The notes beneath the pieces were generated by a model. It ran no database searches, was not told the origin of the DNA, and saw only the letters and a list, made by a program, of their open reading frames with translations. A stretch of DNA of 53,165 bases from Pseudomonas tumuqii (GTDB taxonomy: Bacteria > Pseudomonadota > Gammaproteobacteria > Pseudomonadales > Pseudomonadaceae): contig NZ_JAAOJA010000019.1 in the NCBI RefSeq assembly GCF_013184545.1, forward strand, positions 1-53,165. Reading direction: 5' to 3'. The position numbers and the translations under genes are program-made. Of this stretch, positions 8,140 through 15,884 are shown piece after piece. Every line of letters begins with the position of its first letter. Positions within the stretch are counted from its first letter, which is position 1.

Positions 8140-9243
8140 TTACAAATCCGCCAGTGGATGCGCGCCTTCCCAGGTGGCCTCGAAGTGCGACTCGATCACC
8201 TCCGCGGGGATGCTCGCCACATCCGGCCAGTGCCAGTGAGGGGTTTGGTCCTTGTCGATCAGGCGTGCGCGGACCCCTTCGGGGAGTTCCGGGTGGCGGC
8301 AGCAATTCAGGCTCATGGCGTACTCCATCTGGAATACCTGGGCCACCGACAGCTGTCGGGCGCGGGCGATCTGCTGCCAGACCAGGTGCGCGCTCAGCGG
8401 GCAGCCGCCGGCCAGGGTCTTGGCTGCACGCGCCAGCAGCAAGTCGCTGTCGTTGTGCAGGGCGGTGAGGGCGCGCCAGGCGCTGGGCAGGTCGGCCTGG
8501 TCGAGCACTTCGTCGATGCGTGTGCGGCGCGGTAGCCATTGGGCGTCCGGCAGTTCGCCGCGGGCCTCGTGTTCCAGCGCCTTGAGCAGGCTGTGCAGTT
8601 GCCGCTGCGGTTGTTCCAGCCAGTTCAATTGCACCAGGCCTTCGAGCAGGGCGTCCTGCTGGCTGTCGAGGAGGAAACGGTCGGCCAGGTCCAGGTCCAG
8701 GGCGTCGCGGGCGTTGATGCTGCTGGCGGTGAGGCCGAGGAACAGCCCGAGCTTGCCCGGCAGGCGGGCGAGGAACCAGCTGCCGCCGACATCCGGATAC
8801 AGGCCGATATTGATTTCCGGCATACCCAGGCGACTCGATGGGGTGACGATGCGCAGGCCGGCGCCCTGCATCAGGCCCATGCCGCCGCCCAGCACATGGC
8901 CGTGAGCCCAGCAGATCAGGGGCTTCGGGTAGCTGTGGATGCGATGGTCGAGGCGGTATTCGTCGGCGAAGAAGCGCCGCGCCAGGGGCGGTACTTCGCC
9001 CGGGTGTTGGCGGCACTGCTGCACCAGTTGCACCACGTCACCGCCGGCGCAGAAGGCTTTCGCGCCGTTGCCGCGCAGCAGTACGCAGGCGATGGCCGGG
9101 TCATCTGCCCAGGCCGCGAGCTTTGCATTCAAGGCCTCGATCATCGGCAAGGTCAGGGCGTTCAGGCTTTTTTCGGCATCCAGGCTGGCGATGCCGATGC
9201 GAAAGCCATGCAGGCTGTGGTGTTCTTCGAAAATCACATTCAT
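8140..9243 (-). CDS. 3-hydroxyisobutyryl-CoA hydrolase (enoyl-CoA hydratase/isomerase family)
   Basis: This 367-residue crotonase-fold protein is longer than a plain hydratase (about 260) and has the HIBCH-type C-terminal extension (CPLSAHLVWQQI, FQMEYAMSLNCC). Oxyanion-hole and active-site segments are visible: AFCAGGDV near residue 65, HVLGGGMGL, and MPEINIGLYPDVGGSW. It should release free 3-hydroxyisobutyrate from its CoA ester, supplying MmsB encoded immediately downstream. The ATG at 9243 is followed by MNVIFEEHHSLHGFRIGIAS. It sits 44 bp downstream of the enoyl-CoA hydratase gene and is probably in the same transcript. Confidence 0.9.
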   Translation of the reverse strand: MNVIFEEHHSLHGFRIGIASLDAEKSLNALTLPMIEALNAKLAAWADDPAIACVLLRGNGAKAFCAGGDVVQLVQQCRQHPGEVPPLARRFFADEYRLDHRIHSYPKPLICWAHGHVLGGGMGLMQGAGLRIVTPSSRLGMPEINIGLYPDVGGSWFLARLPGKLGLFLGLTASSINARDALDLDLADRFLLDSQQDALLEGLVQLNWLEQPQRQLHSLLKALEHEARGELPDAQWLPRRTRIDEVLDQADLPSAWRALTALHNDSDLLLARAAKTLAGGCPLSAHLVWQQIARARQLSVAQVFQMEYAMSLNCCRHPELPEGVRARLIDKDQTPHWHWPDVASIPAEVIESHFEATWEGAHPLADL

Positions 9244-9256
9244 GGTGCGGGTTCCT

Positions 9257-9275
9257 GGTGCGCACGGCGCACCCT
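9257..9275. repeat. Short copy of the GTGCGCACGGCGCACC repeat
   Basis: A 19-bp palindromic fragment shared with the 8063-8133 repeat, placed in the 44-bp gap between the hydratase and hydrolase genes. Confidence 0.55.
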
Positions 9276-9287
9276 GCGGGAATCGGC

Positions 9288-10106
9288 TTACTTATTGCGC
9301 CACTGTGGCGTGCGTTTTTCCAGGAAGGCGTTCACCCCTTCGCGGGTGTCGTCGGCGTCGAACAGGTCGATGAAGCGCTCGCGTTCTTCGCTCAGCCAGG
9401 TATTCGGGCTGCGCTCGCGGGCGCCCTGGATCAGCGGTTTGATGGTGCGTACCGCCACCGGGCTCTGCTGCGCGACTTTGGCCGCCAGCAGCAGGGCATG
9501 GCCGCGCGCCTCGCCGCTGTCGACCACCTGTTCGACCAGACCGATGCGCAGGGCGGTTTCGGCATCGATGCGCTCACCGCAGAGGATCATGCGCTTGGCC
9601 CAGCCTTCGCCGACCAGCCAGGCCAGGTGTTGGGTGCCGCCGGCGCAGGGCAGCAGGCCCACCGCGGCTTCCGGCAGGGCCATCTGCGCCTGGCGTTCGG
9701 CGATGCGCAGGTCGCAGGCCAGGGCGCATTCCAGGCCGCCGCCCATGGCATAGCCGTTGATCGCGGCGATCGACACCCCACGAAAATCGCGCAGCGCCTC
9801 GAAGGCTTCGCCGAAGCGCCGGGCCATTTCACGGGCGCGGGCCTTGTCGCCATCGGCGAACAGGTTGAGGTCGGCACCGGCGCTGAAGAACTTGCCGCCC
9901 TGGCCGGTCACCACCAGGGCGTAGATGTCGTCATCGTGGTTGAGGTGCTCGATCAGTTGCTTGAGGCCGATCAACGAGTCGCGGTCCCAGGTGTTGGCCG
10001 GCGGGTGATTGATGGTGATCAGCGCGGTGTGGCCGTGCTTTTCCACGGTGATCTTGTGGGTCAGGTCGAAGACACCGGGATGGTAGGGTTCGATGGCGTG
10101 GCTCAT
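9288..10106 (-). CDS. Enoyl-CoA hydratase (methacrylyl-CoA hydration in valine catabolism)
   Basis: This 272-residue crotonase-family enzyme has the oxyanion-hole segments KFFSAGADLNLF and AMGGGLECALACD and the catalytic region ALPEAAVGLLPCAGGTQ. In this setting it most likely hydrates methacrylyl-CoA to 3-hydroxyisobutyryl-CoA, the step between the acyl-CoA dehydrogenase and the hydrolase encoded on either side. Broader short-chain specificity is possible. Start ATG 10106 gives MSHAIEPYHPGVFDL, the form with a short extra N-terminus before the fold. A 126-bp gap with CTCTCCC repeats separates it from the dehydrogenase gene. Confidence 0.88.
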   Translation of the reverse strand: MSHAIEPYHPGVFDLTHKITVEKHGHTALITINHPPANTWDRDSLIGLKQLIEHLNHDDDIYALVVTGQGGKFFSAGADLNLFADGDKARAREMARRFGEAFEALRDFRGVSIAAINGYAMGGGLECALACDLRIAERQAQMALPEAAVGLLPCAGGTQHLAWLVGEGWAKRMILCGERIDAETALRIGLVEQVVDSGEARGHALLLAAKVAQQSPVAVRTIKPLIQGARERSPNTWLSEERERFIDLFDADDTREGVNAFLEKRTPQWRNK

Positions 10107-10116
10107 AAAAGTCCTC

Positions 10117-10228
10117 GTAGATTGTGCGCCCCTCTCCCTCTGGGAGAGGGGCTGGGGCGGCCCGCGTAGGGTGAGGGTGGTGCGTGTTCCCCTCTCCCTA
10201 ACCCTCTCCCCGGAGGGGAGAGGGGATA
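10117..10228. repeat. CCCTCTCCC-type inverted repeat
   Basis: GCCCCTCTCCCTCTGGGAGAGGGGC forms a hairpin at about 10127-10151. GGGAACACGC-flanked CCCTCTCCC...CCGGAGGGGAGAGGGG forms a second at about 10191-10228. This family of purine/pyrimidine-biased repeats is common between genes in proteobacteria. Here it lies inside the valine operon between the dehydrogenase and hydratase genes, where a stable RNA hairpin could uncouple their expression. Confidence 0.65.
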
Positions 10229-10232
10229 AAAG

Positions 10233-11399
10233 CTACAGCAAGCGATCAAGCATGCCGCCCTGCTCAAGCAGGCGGCGGGCGATGATCACCCGCATGATTT
10301 CGTTGGTGCCTTCGAGAATCTGGTGCACGCGGCTGTCGCGCACCCAGCGTTCCAGCGGGTAGTCGTTCAGGTAACCATAGCCGCCATGCAGCTGCAGGGC
10401 CTCGTTGCACAGGGTAAAACAGTGATCGGTGGCGAAGCGCTTGGCCATGGCGCAGTACAGGCTGGCCTCGCCGTGGCCCTGATCCAGCTTGTGCGCGGCC
10501 AGGCGTACCATCTGCCGGCTGGCGGTGAGGTCGGTGAGCATGTCGGCCAACTTGAATTGCAGGGCTTGGAACTCACTGAGTGGCTTGCCGAACTGTTTGC
10601 GTTCCTCCACGTAGCGCAGCGATTGTTCCAGCGCCGCCTGGGCCGCACCGAGCGAACAACTGGCGATGTTGATGCGGCCGCCGTCCAGGCCCTGCATGGC
10701 GTAGACGAAGCCCTGGCCCTCTGGGCCGATGCGGTTGCCGGCGGGGATGCGCACGGCCTCGAAGGTGATGGTGCGGGTCGGCTGGGCGCACCAGCCCATC
10801 TTCAGTTCGTTGCGGCCGTATTTCACCCCGGCGGCGTCGGCCGGCACCAGGAAGCAGGAAATCCCCTTGGCGCCGCTGTCCTCGCCGCTACGTGCCATGA
10901 CGATCAGCACGTCGGTCGCACCGGCGCCGGAGATAAAGCACTTGCTGCCGTCGATCAGGTAGTCGTCACCGTCACGTCTGGCGCGGGTGCGCAGGTGCGC
11001 GGCGTCGGAACCGGCATCCGGCTCGGTCAGGCAGTAGGAGGCAAGCAGTTCGCCACTGACCAGGCCGGGCAGCCACTGGTCCTTGAGCGTCTGCTCGGCG
11101 AAGGAGGCGAGCATCCAGGTCGCCATGTTGTGGATGGTCATGAAGGCCGTGGTGGCCACACAGCCGGCGGCCAGTTGCTCGAAAATCAGCGCGGCCGACA
11201 GCCGTGACAGGCCCAGGCCGCCGTCGTCTTCCTTGAGGTACAGGGCCAGATAGCCCTGTTCGGCGGCCTGTTTGATCACCTCCAGCGGGAAGTGGTGGTC
11301 GCGGTCCCAGTCGGCGGCGTGGGGCGCCAGTTCGCGACTGGCGAAAGCGCGGGCGCTGTCGACCAGCAGGCGTTGTTCATCGCTGAGTTCGAAATCCAT
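10233..11399 (-). CDS. Acyl-CoA dehydrogenase (likely isobutyryl-CoA dehydrogenase)
   Basis: This 388-residue flavoenzyme has the standard three-part acyl-CoA dehydrogenase layout: helical N-domain, beta domain with YCLTEPDAGSDAAHLRT, and C-terminal helical domain with the LHGGYGYLNDYPLERWVRDSR signature split across the FAD/catalytic region, and EGTNEI near residue 375 carrying the catalytic glutamate. Family and context point to oxidation of isobutyryl-CoA to methacrylyl-CoA. ATG 11399 (MDFELSDEQRLLVDSARAFA) is typical. It starts 6 bp after the end of the solute-binding-protein gene, so translation of the two is probably linked. Confidence 0.9.
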   Translation of the reverse strand: MDFELSDEQRLLVDSARAFASRELAPHAADWDRDHHFPLEVIKQAAEQGYLALYLKEDDGGLGLSRLSAALIFEQLAAGCVATTAFMTIHNMATWMLASFAEQTLKDQWLPGLVSGELLASYCLTEPDAGSDAAHLRTRARRDGDDYLIDGSKCFISGAGATDVLIVMARSGEDSGAKGISCFLVPADAAGVKYGRNELKMGWCAQPTRTITFEAVRIPAGNRIGPEGQGFVYAMQGLDGGRINIASCSLGAAQAALEQSLRYVEERKQFGKPLSEFQALQFKLADMLTDLTASRQMVRLAAHKLDQGHGEASLYCAMAKRFATDHCFTLCNEALQLHGGYGYLNDYPLERWVRDSRVHQILEGTNEIMRVIIARRLLEQGGMLDRLL

Positions 11400-11405
11400 A
11401 AGTCC

Positions 11406-12653
11406 TCATTGCAGGGTCAGGGGTTGCCCGGCGGCGCGTCGCTCGGCCTGCCATTCGGCCAGGCTGGGCGCCGCCTGGCTGGCGTCGAGGCGATCGACGA
11501 TTTCAAAGTAATCCTGTTTCAGTGGATCCTTGAGCACTTCGGCGCGAGTCTTCACTTTGACGGCATACACCGTCTGCAGGTTCTGGTGATCGAAGGCACG
11601 CCACTCTTGCGGGCCCTTGAGTAGCTGGTAGCGGTGACCTTCCAGGGCCTTGATCAAGGCTTCGCTGTCCAGGCTCTTGGCCCGCTGTGCGGCATCGGCC
11701 CATTGATAGACGATGCTGTAGGCCGAGGCAGCGGAACTGGACGGGTACATCGCATAGCGCTCGCTGAAGGCTTTGACGAAGGCTTCACCCTGGGCGGATT
11801 TCTCCATTTTAGGCACGCGCCAGGTCCACGGCTCGGTGCCGAGCACCCCTTCCATCAGGCCGGGGCCGGCTTGTTCGACCATGCTTTGGGTCAGGTTGGG
11901 CGCGACTATCTGCATGCGCTCGGTCAGCCCGAGATCCTTGGCGATGCGCATGGCCCGCACCAGGTCTTCGCCGAACAGCACCAGTGCCAGCACCTCCGCG
12001 TTGCTCGCTGCGGCCTGGCTCAGCACATCCATGTAATCGGCCAGGCGCGCGCCAGGGAAGGGCACCTTGAGGCCGGGATGGTTGCCGGTATCCGTGCTGC
12101 CGGTGGTCTGGCGTAGCGAGTCTTCGGTGGTATGGCCCCAGGTGTAGTCGGAGGTCACGTAGAAATAGCGTTGATCCGGCAGGTGCTTGTTCAGGTACTG
12201 GCCGAGCACCCGAGCGCTCATCCAGGCGTTGTTGCACTCGCGGAACATGTAGCGGTGGGCATTCTTGCCGGTGGTGTCGTTGGAATAGGTGAGGGTGCCG
12301 AAATACAGCAGGCCGTGCTTGGCCGCGCGCTGGCCGGAGGCGATCGCCACCGCACTGGAGGAACCGCCGAACAGCATGGCCGCGCCCTCGCTGGCCAGCT
12401 TGTCGACATTGCGCTCGGCCTTGGCCGGACGCGAGGCGGTATCCCGGCTGGACAGGCGCAACGAGCGGCCGAGCACCCCGCCCTGGGCGTTGAGCTCGTC
12501 GATGGCCAGCAAGGCGCCGCGCATCTGGGCCAATCCTTCTTCCTTATAGGGGCCGGTGCGCGGGTAGTTGAGGCCGAGGGTGATCGGCTCGGCGGCCTGC
12601 GCACAGGCGGTTAACCCGGCCCACAGGGCCAGAGTGGTAGTCAGTCGTTGCAT
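11406..12653 (-). CDS. Orphan ABC-type substrate-binding protein (branched-chain amino-acid type, Peripla_BP_6)
   Basis: This 415-residue periplasmic protein has a signal peptide (TTTLALWAGLTACAQAA, cleaved near residue 20) and the type I binding-protein fold (ITLGLNYPRTGPYKEEGLAQ at the mature start, then LAIDELNAQGGVLGRSL and AMLFGGSSSAVAIASG). Such proteins bind branched-chain amino acids, amides or urea, usually with permease and ATPase genes nearby. None are here; it lies instead between mmsA and the acyl-CoA dehydrogenase gene. I do not recall a counterpart at this place in PAO1. It may share a distant transporter or act as a sensor subunit. A dyad at 12703-12738 lies just upstream. Fold assignment is confident; ligand is unknown. 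Confidence 0.82.
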   Translation of the reverse strand: MQRLTTTLALWAGLTACAQAAEPITLGLNYPRTGPYKEEGLAQMRGALLAIDELNAQGGVLGRSLRLSSRDTASRPAKAERNVDKLASEGAAMLFGGSSSAVAIASGQRAAKHGLLYFGTLTYSNDTTGKNAHRYMFRECNNAWMSARVLGQYLNKHLPDQRYFYVTSDYTWGHTTEDSLRQTTGSTDTGNHPGLKVPFPGARLADYMDVLSQAAASNAEVLALVLFGEDLVRAMRIAKDLGLTERMQIVAPNLTQSMVEQAGPGLMEGVLGTEPWTWRVPKMEKSAQGEAFVKAFSERYAMYPSSSAASAYSIVYQWADAAQRAKSLDSEALIKALEGHRYQLLKGPQEWRAFDHQNLQTVYAVKVKTRAEVLKDPLKQDYFEIVDRLDASQAAPSLAEWQAERRAAGQPLTLQ

Positions 12654-12702
12654 GGCAGCTCTCCTTATTCTTGTTGTTGGGATCAGGAGAACTTTTTACG
12701 CG

Positions 12703-12738
12703 GTTAGACTAATTGTCGAGATCGTCTATTGGTCTAAC
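12703..12738. promoter_or_regulatory. Dyad-symmetric candidate operator upstream of the binding-protein gene
   Basis: GTTAGACTAAT (12703-12713) faces ATTGGTCTAAC (12728-12738): 10 of 11 positions pair, with a 14-bp spacer. It lies 50 bp upstream of the leftward binding-protein start and just past the end of mmsA. The symmetry fits a dimeric repressor or activator site, suggesting the downstream genes can be controlled separately from mmsA. The regulator is unknown. As an RNA it has no U-tract, so a terminator is less likely. Confidence 0.5.
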
Positions 12739-12754
12739 AGCCCCTACGCCGTTC

Positions 12755-14248
12755 TCATTTCAACTGAATGGTCATGTTCGCTCCGGCGATGGCATCTTCA
12801 TCGAACCAGCGTGTGGTGACCGTCTTGGTTTCGGTATAGAAGCGCACGCCCTGTTTGCCATAGGCGTGCAGGTCGCCGTAGAACGAGCCTTTCCAGCCGG
12901 TGAAGGAGAAGAACGGCAGCGGTACCGGCACCGGCACGTTGATGCCCACCTGGCCGACTTCCACCGCGTGCTGGTAATGCCGGGCGGCGCCGCCGGAGCG
13001 GGTGAAGATCGAGGTGCCGTTGCCGTAGGGGCTGGCGTTGACCAGGGCAATCGCCTCTTCCAGGCTGTCGACCTCCATGCACACCAGCACCGGGCCGAAG
13101 ATCTCTTCGCGGTACAAGCCCATCCTGGTTGTCACCCCACGGAACAGGGTCGGGCCGAGCCAGTTGCCGTACGGGAAGCCCTCCACCGTGCAGTGCGAGC
13201 CGTCGAGCAGGCACTCGGCGCCTTCCGCCTTGCCTTCGGCGATCAGGCGCAGCACCCGTTGCTTGGCCTGCTGGCTGATCAGCGGGCCGAAGGCGGCGTG
13301 GTCGTCGATCCAGTAACCGGGTTGCAACTCGGCCATCTGCGCTTGCAGTTCGTTTATCCACTGTTTCGATTCGCCGACGAACACCGCCACGCTGATCGCC
13401 ATGCAGCGCTGCCCGGCCGCGCCGCAACTGGCGCCGACCAGGTTGCTCAACACCTGCTGTTTATTGGCGTCGGGCATGATCACCATATGGTTCTTGGCCC
13501 CGGCGAAGGCCTGCACGCGCTTCAGGTGGGCGGTGCCGGTGCGGTAGATGTGCTGGCCGACCGGCACCGAACCGACGAAGGAGATGGCGCGGATATCCGG
13601 GTGGGTGAGCAGGCTGTCGACCACCTCACGGGCGCCGTGCAGCACCTGCAGCACGCCCTTGGGCGCGCCGGCCTCGATAAACAGCTCGGCCAGGCGGTTG
13701 GGGGTCATGGGGTCCTGTTCGGACGGCTTGAGGATAAAGGTGTTACCGGCGGCGATGGCCAGGGGAAACATCCACAGCGGAATCATCGCCGGGAAGTTGA
13801 ACGGGGTGATGCCGACGCAGACGCCGAGAGGCTGGATCCAGCTGGCGGTGTCGATGCCCGTGGCCACGTTCTCCATGGTCTCGCCCATCATCAGACTGGC
13901 GATATTGGCCGCCTGCTCAACCACCTCGATGCCGCGCCAGATATCGCCCTTGGCGTCGGCCAGGGTCTTGCCGGTTTCCTTGGCGAGGATTTCCGCCAGT
14001 TCGTCGTGGTGTTCCTTGAGCAGGTGCTGATAACGCAGCATCAGCCGTGCGCGATCGGACACCGGCACTTCGCGCCAGGTGAGGAAGGCTGCCTTGGCAC
14101 TGGCGATGGCCGCCTCGATTTCCTCAGCGGTGGCCTTCGGCGCCAGCGCCAGCACTTCCTGGGTCGCCGGGTCGGTGACTTCGATGAATTCGCGGGCGCG
14201 GCTTTCGTGCCATTCACCGTCGATCAACTGCGGGATTGCCTTGCTCAT
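12755..14248 (-). CDS. mmsA: CoA-acylating methylmalonate-semialdehyde dehydrogenase
   Basis: This 497-residue aldehyde-dehydrogenase-family enzyme converts methylmalonate semialdehyde to propionyl-CoA with NAD+ and CoA, the last specific step of valine catabolism. Visible hallmarks are PFNFPAMIPLWMFPLAIAAGN, the NAD-binding FVGSVPVGQHIY, the catalytic cysteine in GAAGQRCMAIS, and the MmsA-type C-terminal FFSFTGWKGSFYGDLHAYGK. ATG 14246-14248 (MSKAIPQLIDGEWHES) is the start; the frame is open for another 71 codons upstream but that stretch overlaps the promoter. It is the first gene of the catabolic cluster and is divergent from mmsR. Confidence 0.95.
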   Translation of the reverse strand: MSKAIPQLIDGEWHESRAREFIEVTDPATQEVLALAPKATAEEIEAAIASAKAAFLTWREVPVSDRARLMLRYQHLLKEHHDELAEILAKETGKTLADAKGDIWRGIEVVEQAANIASLMMGETMENVATGIDTASWIQPLGVCVGITPFNFPAMIPLWMFPLAIAAGNTFILKPSEQDPMTPNRLAELFIEAGAPKGVLQVLHGAREVVDSLLTHPDIRAISFVGSVPVGQHIYRTGTAHLKRVQAFAGAKNHMVIMPDANKQQVLSNLVGASCGAAGQRCMAISVAVFVGESKQWINELQAQMAELQPGYWIDDHAAFGPLISQQAKQRVLRLIAEGKAEGAECLLDGSHCTVEGFPYGNWLGPTLFRGVTTRMGLYREEIFGPVLVCMEVDSLEEAIALVNASPYGNGTSIFTRSGGAARHYQHAVEVGQVGINVPVPVPLPFFSFTGWKGSFYGDLHAYGKQGVRFYTETKTVTTRWFDEDAIAGANMTIQLK

Positions 14249-14294
14249 CGCATTCTCCACTTTCGGCCCGGGACAGGCCCTGTCGTTGTTTAGT

Positions 14295-14356
14295 GTTATA
14301 GCCGGGTCACGCGCGCTTGTGGATTGACGATCTTGGTCAATGGATGGACGATCTTG
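14295..14356 (-). promoter_or_regulatory. mmsA promoter with tandem MmsR-type operator repeats
   Basis: Two direct repeats, GGATTGACGATCTTG (14321-14335) and GGATGGACGATCTTG (14342-14356, 14 of 15 identical), are exactly 21 bp apart, two helical turns, the spacing AraC/XylS dimers use. On the minus strand the proximal repeat abuts a weak -35 region (TCCACA, 14318-14323) with a TATAAC -10 at 14295-14300, an arrangement typical of activator-dependent promoters. Binding by MmsR is inferred from position and spacing. Confidence 0.6.
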
Positions 14357-14378
14357 TTGTTGAGTTATCGGAGAGCGC

Positions 14379-15260
14379 ATGAACGATAGGGTTGAAACAT
14401 CGAACTGGCCATTGCCGGCCAACGGCGTGCGCTTTATCACCCCGCCGCGCCTGCGCCGCATCCTGAGCCGTCATCCACTGGCTTCAGGCTGCTATCCGCT
14501 GGCGCTGGGGTTCTATCCTGAGGCGGGCGGGCATCGCATGAATCGGCCGCTACCGGACGATTATCTGCTGATCTATTGCCGCGCCGGTCAGGGCTGGCTG
14601 GAGACCTTGGATGGACGAATCGCTGTTGCTGGTGGCGATCTGCTGCTGTTGCCCAAGGGCATTCCCCATGCCTATGGCGCCGATCCCGGCAAGCCCTGGA
14701 CGCTGTACTGGGTGCACTTCGATGGCGAACTGGCGGCGGAGTTCTTGCGCCCGTTGGGCAAGGGGCCGATCTGGCGCATCGGCGTGCAACCGCGCCTGCT
14801 GGCCGAGTTCGATGCACTGCTCAATCTGCGCAAGCAGGGCCTGAACCTGGCGCACTTCATCTATGCCGCCCATCAGTTGCAGTCGCTGCTGGCCTCCCTG
14901 GCGGTGCTGCCGGCACGGGCCACGTTGAAATCGGGGCGGGTGCTGGACGTCGACGCGGTGCAGGCGGTGATGCGTGCCCACCTGCACGGTTCGCTCAACC
15001 TCGACGAACTGGCGGCGCAGTTCAAGTTGTCGCGTTTTCACTTCGCCAAGACCTACCGCGCCCTGACCGGCCACGCGCCTATCCAGGATTTCATCCAGCT
15101 GAAGATGGCCCACGCCTGCCGCCTGCTCGACGAGGGCCAGCAGGGCATCCGCCAGGTCGCCGAGCAGCTGGGCTACGAGGACGTCTACTACTTCTCGCGG
15201 CTGTTCCGCAAAGTGGTGGGCATGGCGCCCAGTCATTACCGGGCGCTGCACCAGGGCTAG
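14379..15260 (+). CDS. mmsR: MmsR, AraC-family activator of the valine-catabolism genes
   Basis: This 293-residue regulator has an N-terminal cupin-like sensing domain (AraC-binding type; YLLIYCRAGQGWLETLDG, LLLLPKGIPHAYG) and a C-terminal double helix-turn-helix (about 195-290; LNLDELAAQFKLSRFHFAKTY and IRQVAEQLGYEDVYYFSRLF followed by GMAPSHYR). It resembles MmsR, which activates mmsAB. ATG 14379 has GGAG 6 bases upstream. It is divergent from mmsA across a 130-bp spacer with tandem 21-bp-phased repeats. The inducer is presumably a valine-pathway intermediate. Confidence 0.9.
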   Translation: MNDRVETSNWPLPANGVRFITPPRLRRILSRHPLASGCYPLALGFYPEAGGHRMNRPLPDDYLLIYCRAGQGWLETLDGRIAVAGGDLLLLPKGIPHAYGADPGKPWTLYWVHFDGELAAEFLRPLGKGPIWRIGVQPRLLAEFDALLNLRKQGLNLAHFIYAAHQLQSLLASLAVLPARATLKSGRVLDVDAVQAVMRAHLHGSLNLDELAAQFKLSRFHFAKTYRALTGHAPIQDFIQLKMAHACRLLDEGQQGIRQVAEQLGYEDVYYFSRLFRKVVGMAPSHYRALHQG

Positions 15261-15275
15261 CGGACGTCAGGGGGA

Positions 15276-15306
15276 TGTAGGCGCCCCCCCGCCCCCCCGC
15301 TCCTAC
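15276..15306. repeat. C-rich REP remnant
   Basis: TGTAGGCG followed by two runs of seven C residues separated by a G (about 15284-15298), then GCTCCTAC. It looks like a REP unit whose middle has collapsed into homopolymer. It lies in the gap between the convergent mmsR and thioesterase genes. Confidence 0.5.
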
Positions 15307-15315
15307 GGGAGACCG

Positions 15316-15729
15316 TCATACCCGGGCGATGGTCGCCAGGCCGGTGGCGATGATCTTTTCCTGGCCGTCGCGCAGGGCGAAGACATCGGCGCGGGCCACC
15401 ACCTGGCGCTGGCCGGCCTTGATCACTTCGCTGCGGCAGATCAACTGGTCGCCGATCGCCGGGGCCAGCAGGTTGACCTTGTACTCGCTGGTCACCACAT
15501 CGCCGACCAGGCTGGCCGCCGCCCAGGCGCAGGCGCTGTCGATCATGAAACCGACCACCGCGCCGTGGACGAAGCCGTGGTGCTGGGTCAGTTGCTGACG
15601 TGGCAGCACCGTCATTTCGATGCGCCCGGGGGCGAAGCCGGTCAAGACGAAGCCGATCATCTGGGCGAACGGCGACTGCTCAAGGGCCTGTTCCAGGCAT
15701 TCGCGGGTCAGGGCGGCGGGCATGTCCAT
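15316..15729 (-). CDS. PaaI-family (hotdog) acyl-CoA thioesterase
   Basis: This 137-residue protein has the single-hotdog thioesterase fold of the PaaI/YigI group: MIGFVLTGFAPGRIEMTV, the conserved QHHGFVHGAVVGFMIDSACAWAA active-site helix region, and YKVNLLAPAIGDQL. It likely hydrolyses an acyl- or aryl-CoA, but the substrate cannot be told. The start MDMPAALTRE (ATG 15727-15729) is chosen because AGGAG lies 7 bases upstream; the frame is open 20 codons further without such a site. Its closeness to the CoA-based valine pathway is suggestive, but it faces away from those genes' promoter and ends toward mmsR. Confidence 0.82.
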   Translation of the reverse strand: MDMPAALTRECLEQALEQSPFAQMIGFVLTGFAPGRIEMTVLPRQQLTQHHGFVHGAVVGFMIDSACAWAAASLVGDVVTSEYKVNLLAPAIGDQLICRSEVIKAGQRQVVARADVFALRDGQEKIIATGLATIARV

Positions 15730-15884
15730 GGCATTTCTCCTGAGTGGAACCTCAGTCTTGGTCGCCATGGGTGATCCGGCAATCTGCATCCAGGCCGGTG
15801 ATAGCAGCCCATCAAGGCTTGTCTTGACTTGCGCCTGGCGCTTCTCTAGCGTGCCGTTTCCGTTCGTACGCTCAGGAATCAGGC

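Noticed and set aside
7135..8535. 466-codon plus-strand frame over mmsB and the hydrolase gene
   Set aside because: Antisense to two well-identified enzymes, no ribosome site, no protein family features.
12687..12715. GAACTT at about 12688 as an AlgU promoter
   Set aside because: No TCTGA-like -10 at 16-17 bp and it would drive antisense transcription into mmsA.
12713..14293. 526-codon plus-strand frame over mmsA
   Set aside because: Register shadow of mmsA, which has all aldehyde-dehydrogenase motifs.
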